Made by a program: the position numbers and the translations under genes
Part shown: one piece after another, positions 31,487-36,983 of the stretch
Layout of the letters: each line of letters opens with the position of its first letter
Position numbering within the stretch: position 1 is the stretch's first letter
Notes under the pieces: generated by a model
Told to the model about the DNA's origin: nothing
The model's database searches: none
Seen by the model: the letters and a program-made list of their open reading frames with translations, nothing else
IMG/VR virus record: IMGVR_UViG_3300051212_000518
Coordinates: 1-36,983 of that record
Reading direction: 5' to 3' (one strand)
Source: a virus
Length of the DNA stretch: 36,983 nucleotides

Positions 31487-31925
31487 TTAAGCCCCCTGTG
31501 AACTCACTAAAGTAGCTGCCATAGCTGCTGCCGCGAAACATGCTTTCACCTGATATATGTTTTTCACGCTGTAGTTCAATCCAACGACGTTGTTTTTCCA
31601 CTGAGCTAGGACTTGGCGATTTGCCATAGATGCCATGCAGTTGTACATGATGCCTGTTACAGAGTGTAAAAACAAGATCATATATTTGCACATGGTGCTC
31701 GGTAATAAACCTATCGCGAACTGCTAGTATAGCTTCATCACTGCCTATATCAATGTTGTGCTGTTTAGACCAAACCTCTAACAGGTGGGTAATGCTGTGC
31801 AGGTGATGAAGTTCTAGTTCTACTTGGCTACTACAAATATAGCAGTGTGGTTGTTTAACATAGGCACTTTTGGCTTTGTCACGAATCCACTTTACTGGTA
31901 TGCGTTTATTTGTATTTACTGCCAT
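31467..31925 (-). CDS. HNH endonuclease
   Basis: A 152-residue HNH nuclease. C28-x2-C31 (CYIC), the H40-H41 pair (ELHHLHSI) and C89-N-R-H92-H93 (LCNRHHVQLHG) form the zinc-binding and catalytic core. Many cos-type phages encode such an enzyme beside the terminase, where it helps DNA cleavage during packaging; a homing role is less likely because it sits inside the packaging operon. The C-terminus (residues 103-152) is basic and Ser/Arg-rich. A promoter candidate lies in the gap upstream. Confidence 0.85.
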   Translation of the reverse strand: MAVNTNKRIPVKWIRDKAKSAYVKQPHCYICSSQVELELHHLHSITHLLEVWSKQHNIDIGSDEAILAVRDRFITEHHVQIYDLVFTLCNRHHVQLHGIYGKSPSPSSVEKQRRWIELQREKHISGESMFRGSSYGSYFSEFTGGLNGVRKD

Positions 31926-31950
31926 AAAATATTATTCCACAATTTTAGCT

Positions 31951-31980
31951 ATTATAGCCTAGAAGCTAGTACAATTGCAA
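31951..31980 (-). promoter_or_regulatory. Promoter candidate before the HNH-portal-capsid genes
   Basis: Minus strand TTGCAA (31975-31980) and a perfect TATAAT (31951-31956) are 18 bases apart, in the 72-base gap after the large terminase. It would raise expression of the head genes over the packaging genes. Confidence 0.55.
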
Positions 31981-31997
31981 CCACAAATTTTAAGAGC

Positions 31998-33290
31998 CTA
32001 TACTATGTAGCTGTAAAGTGCATAACGCAGTGCATCAGCCATGTGCGAATACTTATCGTGCTTTGGTCGCTCCTTAGCTAACCCCTCGCGGTCATCCCAG
32101 CGATACTGGTCTAGCATATCTAGTACATGTGTACACGACTTAAGTACTCGCAGTTTACCTTGCTGCACTAGTGTTTGCACATAGGCAATGCCAGGTAACA
32201 CATCTTTTTTAGCACGTGTAGTTGCTATATCATAGTTGTAGGCTAGGTCAGCACTAAACTGTGCAGCAGCACTATCTATAAACACTACTTCAACACCCCA
32301 ACGACTAATCATCTTATGAAAATGCTCACAGTGTTGTGCTGTAGTACGCTCTGATTCACAGTAGTCTTCTACTATATAGTAGCAATCACTGGTATAATCA
32401 TAAACAATATTTACCCAAGCTGTGGCATCACGATAGCCTGGATCGCAGCCAGCAAAGCACTCGCCGCGTATATCACTAGGAAGTTCATCTAGTATATACT
32501 CAGCTAAAAAGCCTTCATAGATTTGACCTAGGTAGCTAGTAAAGCTGGCCATGTACTCCTGCTCAAATTCACTCTTAGGCATTGACCTACGTGCTTCTTC
32601 CACGTCCGACTCAGCCATGCGAGTATTCTCTGAATAGTCAGCTTGCAGGCTACACCACTCTGGAAAGTTAGGGTCAAAGCCACGTTGATAAAATCGTGAA
32701 AACCAGTTTTGGCGACCACGCGGTGTGCTAATAAATATTGCTTTGGCATTAGGCTTGTCTAGTGTAGGACGCAGCTGTACATTAAATGCTTCCTCGCCAC
32801 GCTCCGATAGTGCAGCCTCATCAAATATGATTAGGTCATAGCTGCGACCTACGGTACTATCAACTGTGCTAATAGATCCCATTCTAATAGTCGATCCATT
32901 CGACAGTTCAATAATCTTGTCTTTAAGGTTATCACGCTCTACCTCTAGATCAAAATGCTTGATCAATTTACGCTGCAGCTCAAAACTAATAGAGCTCAAA
33001 TTATAGTTAGGCGATATAATCAGCACATTACAGTTGGGTACTAGTGTTACTAGTTGACCAATAATATTGGCTATATAGGTTTTGCCTAATCTGCGTGCAA
33101 GTGCAGCGCAGATAAACCTGTACTGCGGACTGTTAACACTATTGATTAGTGCAACCTGCGGACGATTGATTGTGTCGTAGATACCCAGCAATCTAAGGTA
33201 GTTATCTATGGGCAGTTTAATAAATCGCCTAGCAGGATCAAAATCCGTAATATAATCACATTCTACATCTGGTCTGGAAACTACTAACAT
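31998..33290 (-). CDS. terL: Terminase large subunit
   Basis: A 430-residue packaging motor. The ATPase half shows Walker A-like ARRLGKT (residues 65-71), Walker B LIIFDE (153-158) and coupling motif STPRG (188-192). The C-terminal RNase H-like nuclease has acidic residues at D283 (AGCDPGYRDA), D339 (VVFIDSAAAQ) and D419 (HMADALRYAL). It cuts concatemeric DNA and drives it through the portal. The start overlaps the small subunit stop by one base. A 72-base gap follows, holding a promoter candidate. Confidence 0.95.
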   Translation of the reverse strand: MLVVSRPDVECDYITDFDPARRFIKLPIDNYLRLLGIYDTINRPQVALINSVNSPQYRFICAALARRLGKTYIANIIGQLVTLVPNCNVLIISPNYNLSSISFELQRKLIKHFDLEVERDNLKDKIIELSNGSTIRMGSISTVDSTVGRSYDLIIFDEAALSERGEEAFNVQLRPTLDKPNAKAIFISTPRGRQNWFSRFYQRGFDPNFPEWCSLQADYSENTRMAESDVEEARRSMPKSEFEQEYMASFTSYLGQIYEGFLAEYILDELPSDIRGECFAGCDPGYRDATAWVNIVYDYTSDCYYIVEDYCESERTTAQHCEHFHKMISRWGVEVVFIDSAAAQFSADLAYNYDIATTRAKKDVLPGIAYVQTLVQQGKLRVLKSCTHVLDMLDQYRWDDREGLAKERPKHDKYSHMADALRYALYSYIV

Positions 33291-33763
33291 TAAACACCTT
33301 CGCCACTAATCAGTTTGTGTATAAGCTGACCGTACTTTGATCCGTCACCCTCATTAATTTGCACGTTTACCTGCCGCTGCGGTCCAGCCTGACCTTGCTT
33401 GGCTTTTTCTAGCTGTATCTCGCGGTCTAGGAGGTCCATGCTCATTTTATGGCTAAGTGCTAAGAGTTCAGCTATGTCTTTACTGCTACCAACACCCGAC
33501 TCCTCCATCTCAGTAAACTTTTGCTTGATCAGTGCATCCATGGCGCGGCGCATTAAAAAGCGGTTGTTATATCCAGTATCAAAAAATACGTGGTCTATGT
33601 AGTTGCGTACCTCGCGACGGGCTAGTGTGGTTGTTACCAGTTCAGGGTCGAGGTCCAACTCGTGTGCAACCACTCTGGCGTCCTGCACCTGCAGGTAGCA
33701 ATTGGCAATCTCCAGGGCCTCTGGTGAGATTTTGATGGTTTCTGCGGGTAGATGGGTGCTCAT
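33290..33763 (-). CDS. terS: Terminase small subunit
   Basis: A 157-residue protein immediately before the large terminase with TAATG coupling. The N-terminal region (ISPEALEIANCYLQVQDARV, ELDLDPELVTTTLARREVRN) has the helix-turn-helix pattern of small subunits that recognise the packaging site. The middle is helical and oligomerising (LLALSHKMSMDLLDREIQLE), and the C-terminus is Gln/Gly-rich. Its start overlaps the glycosyltransferase stop as ATGA, joining the packaging genes to the lipid cassette. Confidence 0.82.
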   Translation of the reverse strand: MSTHLPAETIKISPEALEIANCYLQVQDARVVAHELDLDPELVTTTLARREVRNYIDHVFFDTGYNNRFLMRRAMDALIKQKFTEMEESGVGSSKDIAELLALSHKMSMDLLDREIQLEKAKQGQAGPQRQVNVQINEGDGSKYGQLIHKLISGEGV

Positions 33764-34752
33764 AGTGGCCTCACCAAGTTATGTTTAAATATTTGCCAAC
33801 AATTTTGCCAGGTCCAATCTAGGCTATTCTTATAAACTATACTACGATCAAGTTGTAGTGCGGCTAAAGTAGCCACGGTCAAGTCTTGGTCTAAATAGCC
33901 TGTAACCCCATGATTTACTACATCTTGGGGTCCGGGTACTGGATAGGCTGCTATAGGTGTGCCACAAGCCATTGCCTCCAGCATAACTATACCAAAGGTA
34001 TCCCACCTACTAGGAAATACGAACACATCTGCTTGTTGATAGTATTCAGCCAATTCATGTCCTGTTTTGTATCCAGTATATAGCACGCCTGGATAATGTT
34101 TCTGCAAATAACCTAACTGTGGGCCGTCACCTACTAGGATCTTGCGGGTATTTGGTATATCTAGCTTGCAAAAATCCTCTAAGCTTTTTTCCACACTAAC
34201 GCGACTAACGCATAAGAGTGTTATTAGCTGCTTGTGCTTTTGTGCTACTGGAAAAAATATCTCACGATCAACGCCACGTGTCCAGGTGACTACATTATTA
34301 AGTCCATGTAGTTCAAGCTGCTGTTTAACAGTATTGGTAGTTGTTAAGCAGCGACCACTGTGCTTGTGAAACCAGCGTATATACCGCCAGGTTAACCAAG
34401 GTGGAACGCCTAGTAGTTTATGTAGTCCTTCAGGAAAGCGAGTATGATAGCTAGTATTGTACTTAATACCACGACGTGTAAGATATGCTCTAGCCCACAA
34501 ACCAACAGGACCTTCTGTGGCGATATGATAATAATCCGCAGGTATCGCCTCAATCGCCTGGGCCATCTTGCGTGGAAGGGCAAGTTTAACCTCCGGGTAG
34601 CCAGGACAATTAACATAGCCGAACTGAATGGGACTAAGATAAACAATACTATAGTCATCCAGAACAGCACATGCCTCCAAGTTTTTGTATGTAGTAACCA
34701 CCCCATTTATTTGATCCGGTAAATTATCTGTTATTACTAAGATCTTTTTCAC
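33760..34752 (-). CDS. agt: GT4 glycosyltransferase, Agt-like (glycolipid synthesis)
   Basis: A 330-residue GT-B glycosyltransferase. The N-terminal motif ITDNLPDQINGVVTTYKNL and the stretch HIATEGPVGLWARAY ... TSYHTRFPEGLHKLLG ... TRGVDREIFFP are the acceptor side. The C-terminal donor site has LVGDGPQLGYL and WDTFGIVMLEAMACGTPIAA (D-x7-E in place of the usual E-x7-E) followed by VPGPQDVV. This pattern is that of Agt/PimB-like enzymes that add a sugar to diacylglycerol or a related lipid. The start is GTG at 34752 with AGAGGA upstream. Neighbour of a PlcP-like gene, as in bacterial lipid-renovation loci. The exact sugar and acceptor cannot be read from the sequence; a lipopolysaccharide role is the alternative. 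Confidence 0.82.
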   Translation of the reverse strand: MKKILVITDNLPDQINGVVTTYKNLEACAVLDDYSIVYLSPIQFGYVNCPGYPEVKLALPRKMAQAIEAIPADYYHIATEGPVGLWARAYLTRRGIKYNTSYHTRFPEGLHKLLGVPPWLTWRYIRWFHKHSGRCLTTTNTVKQQLELHGLNNVVTWTRGVDREIFFPVAQKHKQLITLLCVSRVSVEKSLEDFCKLDIPNTRKILVGDGPQLGYLQKHYPGVLYTGYKTGHELAEYYQQADVFVFPSRWDTFGIVMLEAMACGTPIAAYPVPGPQDVVNHGVTGYLDQDLTVATLAALQLDRSIVYKNSLDWTWQNCWQIFKHNLVRPL

Positions 34753-34909
34753 AGTGTCCTCTTACTGTAAACCAGGGAAACTTAACCCAGGTTTTCATTG
34801 ATTGTAGTGCTAGTTCGCAACTAGCTTGTGTTTGAAATTGTAGTTGTACGCGACCAGGTATGTCGCTGGCGTCATAGATGTTAACTACTAACAATATTAA
34901 TAGGTACAT
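34724..34909 (-). CDS. Small protein with hydrophobic N-terminus and two cysteines
   Basis: A 61-residue reading frame that overlaps the PlcP-like gene's end by 29 bases and the glycosyltransferase start by 29 bases. It begins MYLLILLVVNIYDAS, a short hydrophobic stretch like an uncleaved anchor or signal. The rest has QTQASCELALQSMKTWVKF and FTVRGHCEKD, with two cysteines that could pair outside the cytoplasm. The shape resembles small secreted phage proteins often seen beside other genes. The ribosome site is weak, but coupling to the upstream gene would compensate. Function unknown; it may also be a chance frame. Confidence 0.5.
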   Translation of the reverse strand: MYLLILLVVNIYDASDIPGRVQLQFQTQASCELALQSMKTWVKFPWFTVRGHCEKDLSNNR

Positions 34910-35669
34910 TTTGCTCTGGTTTAGGGTCTTGAATAGTATGCCACTCTACTATGGCAAACGTTCCAGTATAGTCCTCGACTAGGGCTGTACAACTTTCTAC
35001 CCAGTCTCCGTCATTCATATAAATTATATTGCCAATACGCTTAATTTCAGGTTTGTGTATATGCCCACAAATAACACCGTCAAAGTGTCGTTTTTCGCAA
35101 TAGGTGGCTAGTGTTTGCTCAAATTTAAACATAAAGTCTACTGCGCGTTTCACGCGCTGCTTTAGGAACTTTGAAAAGCTCCAGTAGCCAAATCCCAGTT
35201 TATGTCGCCACCAGTTATACTTTGTGTTTAGCTCTAGAAGTACGTCATAGGCTTTGTCACCTAGCCAGGCTAGCCAAGGTGCTATGCGAGTAATGCCATC
35301 AAATAAGTCGCCGTGTATGAGTAGGTATCGTCTGCCATCTATGCCAATATGCGTCCACTGATTGGCTATTTTTATCCTGCCAAAGCTAAGATCATAGGGT
35401 ATTAGCGGCCGTAAAAATTCGTCGTGATTACCTGCAATCCAGATAACTTCTGTGCCCTGCTTGGCATGCTTTAATATTTGACGTACTACATCTGTGTGGC
35501 TTTGACGCCAATACCATTTATTTTGTTGTGCTTTCCAGGCATCTACAATGTCGCCTAGTAGGTAGATTGTTTCTGCACTATTATGTTTTAGGAAGTTGGT
35601 GAGTAATTCAGCCTTGCAACCTTTGCTGCCAAGATGAACGTCGGAGATAAAAATGGTTTTGTAGTCCAT
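34881..35669 (-). CDS. plcP: PlcP-like metallophosphoesterase (phospholipid phosphodiesterase)
   Basis: A 262-residue calcineurin-type phosphoesterase. Metal motifs: SDVH (9-12), GDIVD (39-43), GNHDE (80-84), HGD (119-121) and GHIH (202-205). The surrounding sequence (WYWRQSHTDVVRQILKHAKQ, WLAWLGDKAYDVLLELN, GYWSFSKFLK, GDWVESCTALVED) follows the PlcP type (COG2908) rather than the classical LpxH. PlcP cleaves phospholipid head groups to give diacylglycerol, which Agt then glycosylates during phosphate limitation. ATG at 35669 is chosen: GGGAGT is upstream and the longer frame starts inside the promoter. LpxH-like UDP-diacylglucosamine hydrolysis remains the alternative. Confidence 0.83.
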   Translation of the reverse strand: MDYKTIFISDVHLGSKGCKAELLTNFLKHNSAETIYLLGDIVDAWKAQQNKWYWRQSHTDVVRQILKHAKQGTEVIWIAGNHDEFLRPLIPYDLSFGRIKIANQWTHIGIDGRRYLLIHGDLFDGITRIAPWLAWLGDKAYDVLLELNTKYNWWRHKLGFGYWSFSKFLKQRVKRAVDFMFKFEQTLATYCEKRHFDGVICGHIHKPEIKRIGNIIYMNDGDWVESCTALVEDYTGTFAIVEWHTIQDPKPEQNVPINIVSS

Positions 35670-35697
35670 GTGTGTACTCCCTAATTTGGTTAGTTTG

Positions 35698-35726
35698 ATT
35701 ATATCATGCGGGCTAGTGTTTAGCAA
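35698..35726 (-). promoter_or_regulatory. Promoter of the plcP-agt-terminase operon
   Basis: Minus strand TTGCTA (35721-35726), 17 bases, then TATAAT (35698-35703). Transcription would start near 35691, about 22 bases before the plcP start codon. The same TTGCTA hexamer at the same spacing is used by the divergent plus-strand promoter at 35886. Confidence 0.8.
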
Positions 35727-35792
35727 GTTCGAGTTTTGGCACCTTGGGCTTTTTGAAAAATTTTCATAAGGTACACGTGTGGGTGGGCCCCA

Positions 35793-35824
35793 CGGTTATA
35801 AATAATATAACAGTCCGATAACCG
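35793..35824. promoter_or_regulatory. Operator-like inverted repeats in the divergent control region
   Basis: CGGTTAT (35793-35799) and ATAACCG (35818-35824) are exact inverted repeats 18 bases apart. Nested inside them GTTATA (35795-35800) and TATAAC (35806-35811) form a second perfect repeat. They lie between the two divergent promoters, as expected of a regulator site. The rest of 35727-35857 holds a GTGGG/CCCAC inverted repeat and no gene I can support. Confidence 0.5.
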
Positions 35825-35857
35825 CCCTAGTATACCATGTACCTAGCAGTTTGTCAA

Positions 35858-35914
35858 CTACCATTCGTCGGCTGACAGACGGCACTTGCTACTGCTGCTC
35901 GATTGGCCTATACT
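35858..35914 (+). promoter_or_regulatory. Plus-strand promoter with conserved upstream block
   Basis: TTGCTA (35886-35891), a 17-base spacer and TATACT (35909-35914) drive the HTH gene. The upstream block CTACCATTCGTCGG (35858-35871), the overlapping GTCGGCTGA (35867-35875) and GGCACTTGC (35881-35889) recur almost unchanged before the second plus-strand promoter at 36801. Confidence 0.75.
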
Positions 35915-35947
35915 AGAGTTTCTTTCAACCACTACGGAGTAGCGAAA

Positions 35948-36274
35948 ATGGCAACAGCCAAAGCCCCGAACTATAGCCCTGAGCAAACTGCTCAGATTGT
36001 GGCCGACTATCAGGCCGGTGTTACGGTTGAGCAAATTGCCCAAACTATGGGCAAGACTGTTCGCTCAATTGTAGCGAAGCTCAGCCGTGAAAAGGTTTAT
36101 ATCGCTAAAGAATATAAAACCAAGAACGGCGAAGCTCCAATCAAAAAAGATGTTCACGCTGATTTTATCGGCGCAGCTCTCAGGCTCTCAGAGAACGATA
36201 TAGAATCGTTAACGAAGGCTAACAAGAGCGCACTGCGTGCGATCTCGGATTTTATCCGTAACTCTGCCAACTAG
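35948..36274 (+). CDS. Small HTH-type DNA-binding protein
   Basis: A 108-residue basic protein. ATG at 35948 is preferred because GGAG lies eight bases upstream; the longer frame begins inside the promoter. The N-terminal half (YSPEQTAQIVADYQAG, VEQIAQTMGKTVRSIVAKLS, REKVYIAKEYKT) is a clear helix-turn-helix of the resolvase/sigma-like kind. The C-terminal half is helical with SENDIESLTKANKSALRAIS. Similar small proteins are common in environmental phages and of unproven function. As the first gene of the plus operon, opposite the late genes, it is a natural candidate for a regulator or DNA-organising protein. Confidence 0.78.
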   Translation: MATAKAPNYSPEQTAQIVADYQAGVTVEQIAQTMGKTVRSIVAKLSREKVYIAKEYKTKNGEAPIKKDVHADFIGAALRLSENDIESLTKANKSALRAISDFIRNSAN

Positions 36275-36276
36275 GG

Positions 36277-36298
36277 TATAGGGGTGCAAGCCCCTATA
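36277..36298 (+). other. Hairpin before the 70-residue gene
   Basis: TATAGGGG and CCCCTATA form a perfect 8-bp stem with loop TGCAAG, starting three bases after the HTH stop and ending eight bases before the next ATG. There is no T tract, so it is not a standard terminator. AGGGG in its left arm is the only ribosome-site-like sequence near that ATG. Confidence 0.6.
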
Positions 36299-36306
36299 TA
36301 AACATT

Positions 36307-36519
36307 ATGAAAAATGTAGCACTTGCCACTGATCCAAAAATTATAGCGTTCAATCGTCGTGCTGAAGTTGCTGTTGAGGAACCGTTACAGTTTTTTATTG
36401 TTCCCACTGATTACAAAGGTTTCATGTGGCTTATAAAAAATAGAATCTTAGGTCGCAAGCTCACTGGGCCTAGCTATAATAAGCATTACAATACACTTAC
36501 TGGATCGATGCAAGAATGA
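36307..36519 (+). CDS. Hypothetical protein, 70 residues
   Basis: Not recognised. The sequence begins MKNVALATDPKIIAFNRR, has a hydrophobic middle (PLQFFIVPTDYKGFMWLIKN) and a basic, polar C-terminus (RILGRKLTGPSYNKHYN). No normal ribosome site precedes ATG; a stable hairpin does. Its stop overlaps the next small frame as ATGA. It belongs to the plus-strand operon of the HTH gene. Confidence 0.62.
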   Translation: MKNVALATDPKIIAFNRRAEVAVEEPLQFFIVPTDYKGFMWLIKNRILGRKLTGPSYNKHYNTLTGSMQE

Positions 36520-36593
36520 GAACACTTACCCTGGCCCTGTGGCTGTACGCTATGTTTATGATAACATTTCTTGCACGCTACTGTTTCACGTGA
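36516..36593 (+). CDS. 25-residue hydrophobic micropeptide
   Basis: ATG at 36516 overlaps the stop of the 70-residue gene (ATGA), so it could be translated by re-initiation. The product (MRTLTLALWLYAMFM then ITFLARYCFT) is almost entirely a single membrane-spanning helix. Its stop codon lies in the centre of the parS-like palindrome. Too short to assign; it may be a membrane micropeptide or a chance frame. Confidence 0.4.
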   Translation: MRTLTLALWLYAMFMITFLARYCFT

Positions 36594-36603
36594 AACAGTA
36601 GCG
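36576..36603. other. parS: parS-like centromere site in a 28-bp perfect palindrome
   Basis: The 28 bases are a perfect palindrome centred between 36589 and 36590. The central 16 bases (36582-36597) read TGTTTCACGTGAAACA, which is the consensus ParB-binding parS of bacterial chromosomes. There is no following T tract on either strand, so a terminator is unlikely. No ParA or ParB gene is visible in the window; the site may be bound by the host ParB or by a phage ParB encoded elsewhere. Confidence 0.82.
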
Positions 36604-36608
36604 CACAC

Positions 36609-36666
36609 AAAAAATATACCGCTATATTTTTTATAGCGCAGGCGCCAAATTATAGCATATAATTTG
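36609..36666. repeat. AT-rich inverted repeats beside parS
   Basis: AAAAAATATA (36609-36618) pairs with TATATTTTTT (36623-36632). An alternative stem CGCTATA/TATAGCG overlaps it at 36620-36638. CAAATTATA (36646-36654) pairs with TATAATTTG (36658-36666). GGCGCC lies at 36641-36646. On the plus strand the first could act as a terminator of the small operon; together with parS the set looks like a protein-binding or origin-type region. Confidence 0.6.
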
Positions 36667-36688
36667 CAACCGTGTCAAGCCCCCGCGG

Positions 36689-36806
36689 CTACCGTTCGTC
36701 GGGTAGGATCGACCACTGGTCGGCTGATGTATGGTAGGTTTTGGCGGTATGGGCGGTAGGCTAAAAGGGCACTTGCGCTTGCATTGGTTACTAATGCGTG
36801 TATAAT
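36689..36806 (+). promoter_or_regulatory. Second plus-strand promoter with the conserved upstream block
   Basis: TATAAT (36801-36806) has TTGCAT (36779-36784) 16 bases upstream; an alternative TTGCGC lies at 36773. CTACCGTTCGTCGG (36689-36702), GTCGGCTGA (36719-36727) and GGCACTTGC (36769-36777) repeat the elements of the promoter at 35858-35914. CGACC/GGTCG at 36710-36722 is a perfect short inverted repeat and could be an operator. The 36667-36800 stretch otherwise holds no gene. Confidence 0.7.
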
Positions 36807-36812
36807 AGATTC

Positions 36813-36904
36813 TGTTGTAAGGCATGACTCTAGGCGGCTAGTAACCCCGCCTACCCTCGGATAGGGCCGATAGGGCAAGGGCAGACAAGTTAAACCTTAC
36901 AACA
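36813..36904 (+). ncRNA. Structured 5' leader RNA, predicted three-way junction
   Basis: A 10-bp closing stem (TGTTGTAAGG at 36813-36822 with CCTTACAACA at 36895-36904) begins where transcription should start. Inside it are a 7-bp hairpin (TAGGCGG 36831-36837 / CCGCCTA 36847-36853) and, directly next to it, a hairpin of CCC-TCGG with CCGA-TA-GGG (36854-36875). A purine-rich single strand (36876-36894) returns to the closing stem. This arrangement is like a riboswitch or protein-bound leader. It does not match a class I know. The HAD gene starts 26 bases downstream. Confidence 0.6.
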
Positions 36905-36930
36905 TTCTAGACTTTATAAGGATATAGGTT

Positions 36931-36983
36931 ATGAAAAGGATAGCGATCTATGACATGGATGGCACAATCGTTTGCAGTATGCA
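36931..36983 (+). CDS. HAD-superfamily phosphatase, N-terminus only
   Basis: Seventeen full codons before the right edge read MKRIAIYDMDGTIVCSM. DMDGT is HAD motif I, with the nucleophile Asp followed by the acid Asp two residues later. AAGGA lies about nine bases before the ATG. Phage HAD proteins include nucleotidases and polynucleotide phosphatases; which type cannot be told from this fragment. It is preceded by a promoter and a structured leader. Confidence 0.72.
   Translation, partial: MKRIAIYDMDGTIVCSM

Noticed and set aside
31487-31693. Alternative minus-strand frame inside the HNH gene
   Set aside because: It overlaps the HNH frame completely; the HNH frame carries intact zinc and catalytic motifs, so the other is a shadow.
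34881-35726. Longer start for the PlcP-like protein
   Set aside because: The extra 19 codons run through the -10 and -35 region and have no family likeness; the start at 35669 has a good ribosome site.
36576-36603. parS palindrome as an intrinsic terminator
   Set aside because: The stem is long but no T tract follows on either strand, and the core matches parS base for base.
36631-36878. Minus-strand frames of 64-67 codons
   Set aside because: They lie across promoter and leader RNA sequence, lack ribosome sites and read as low-complexity basic and proline-rich peptides.

Overview
The window is a large piece of a tailed double-stranded DNA bacteriophage genome. It reads as a siphovirus-like phage: an HK97-fold head module, a lambda-style tail-chaperone frameshift, a 2259-residue tape measure and no recognisable contractile sheath. 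No integrase, replication or lysis genes with a clear assignment are visible, so lifestyle is open. A Gram-negative, possibly aquatic, host is an inference from the lipid-remodelling genes and the fibre types, not something the sequence proves.

Layout. Almost everything from 35669 down to 1 is read on the minus strand, in virion-assembly order from right to left. (1) 35669-33760: a small cassette encoding a PlcP-like metallophosphoesterase, a 61-residue peptide and a GT4 glycosyltransferase (Agt-like). It has its own promoter and overlaps directly into the packaging genes. (2) 33763-27660: small and large terminase, HNH endonuclease, portal, fused prohead protease/major capsid protein with a nested internal start, and head-tail connector. 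(3) 27660-23253: large neck protein, tail terminator, major tail protein and the G/GT chaperones with a GGGAAAC -1 slippery site; this block ends at an intrinsic terminator. (4) 23208-11278: a strong promoter, tape measure, tail hub, tip/fibre protein and another tail protein, closed by a terminator. (5) 11273-1: a consensus extended -10 promoter driving a membrane coiled-coil protein and a tail-fibre island. The island contains three collagen-like (GPTG-rich) proteins, a giant adhesin with five LamG-like domains, one SPRY domain and a glycine-rich tip, and a cut-off gene at the left edge.

The right end (35727-36983) is a divergent control region and the start of a plus-strand operon. It holds a small HTH-type protein, a 70-residue unknown, a 25-residue hydrophobic peptide, a perfect 28-bp palindrome whose core is the bacterial chromosomal parS consensus, more AT-rich inverted repeats, a promoter, a 92-nt leader that can fold as a three-way junction, and the first codons of a HAD-type phosphatase.

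Most notable are the plcP-agt-like pair, which in bacteria exchanges phospholipids for glycolipids under phosphate stress and is here wired into the terminase operon; the consensus parS in a phage control region; the structured leader RNA; the nested start in the protease-capsid fusion; and the composition mosaic of the giant adhesin. All family assignments are from reading motifs by eye; no database search was run.
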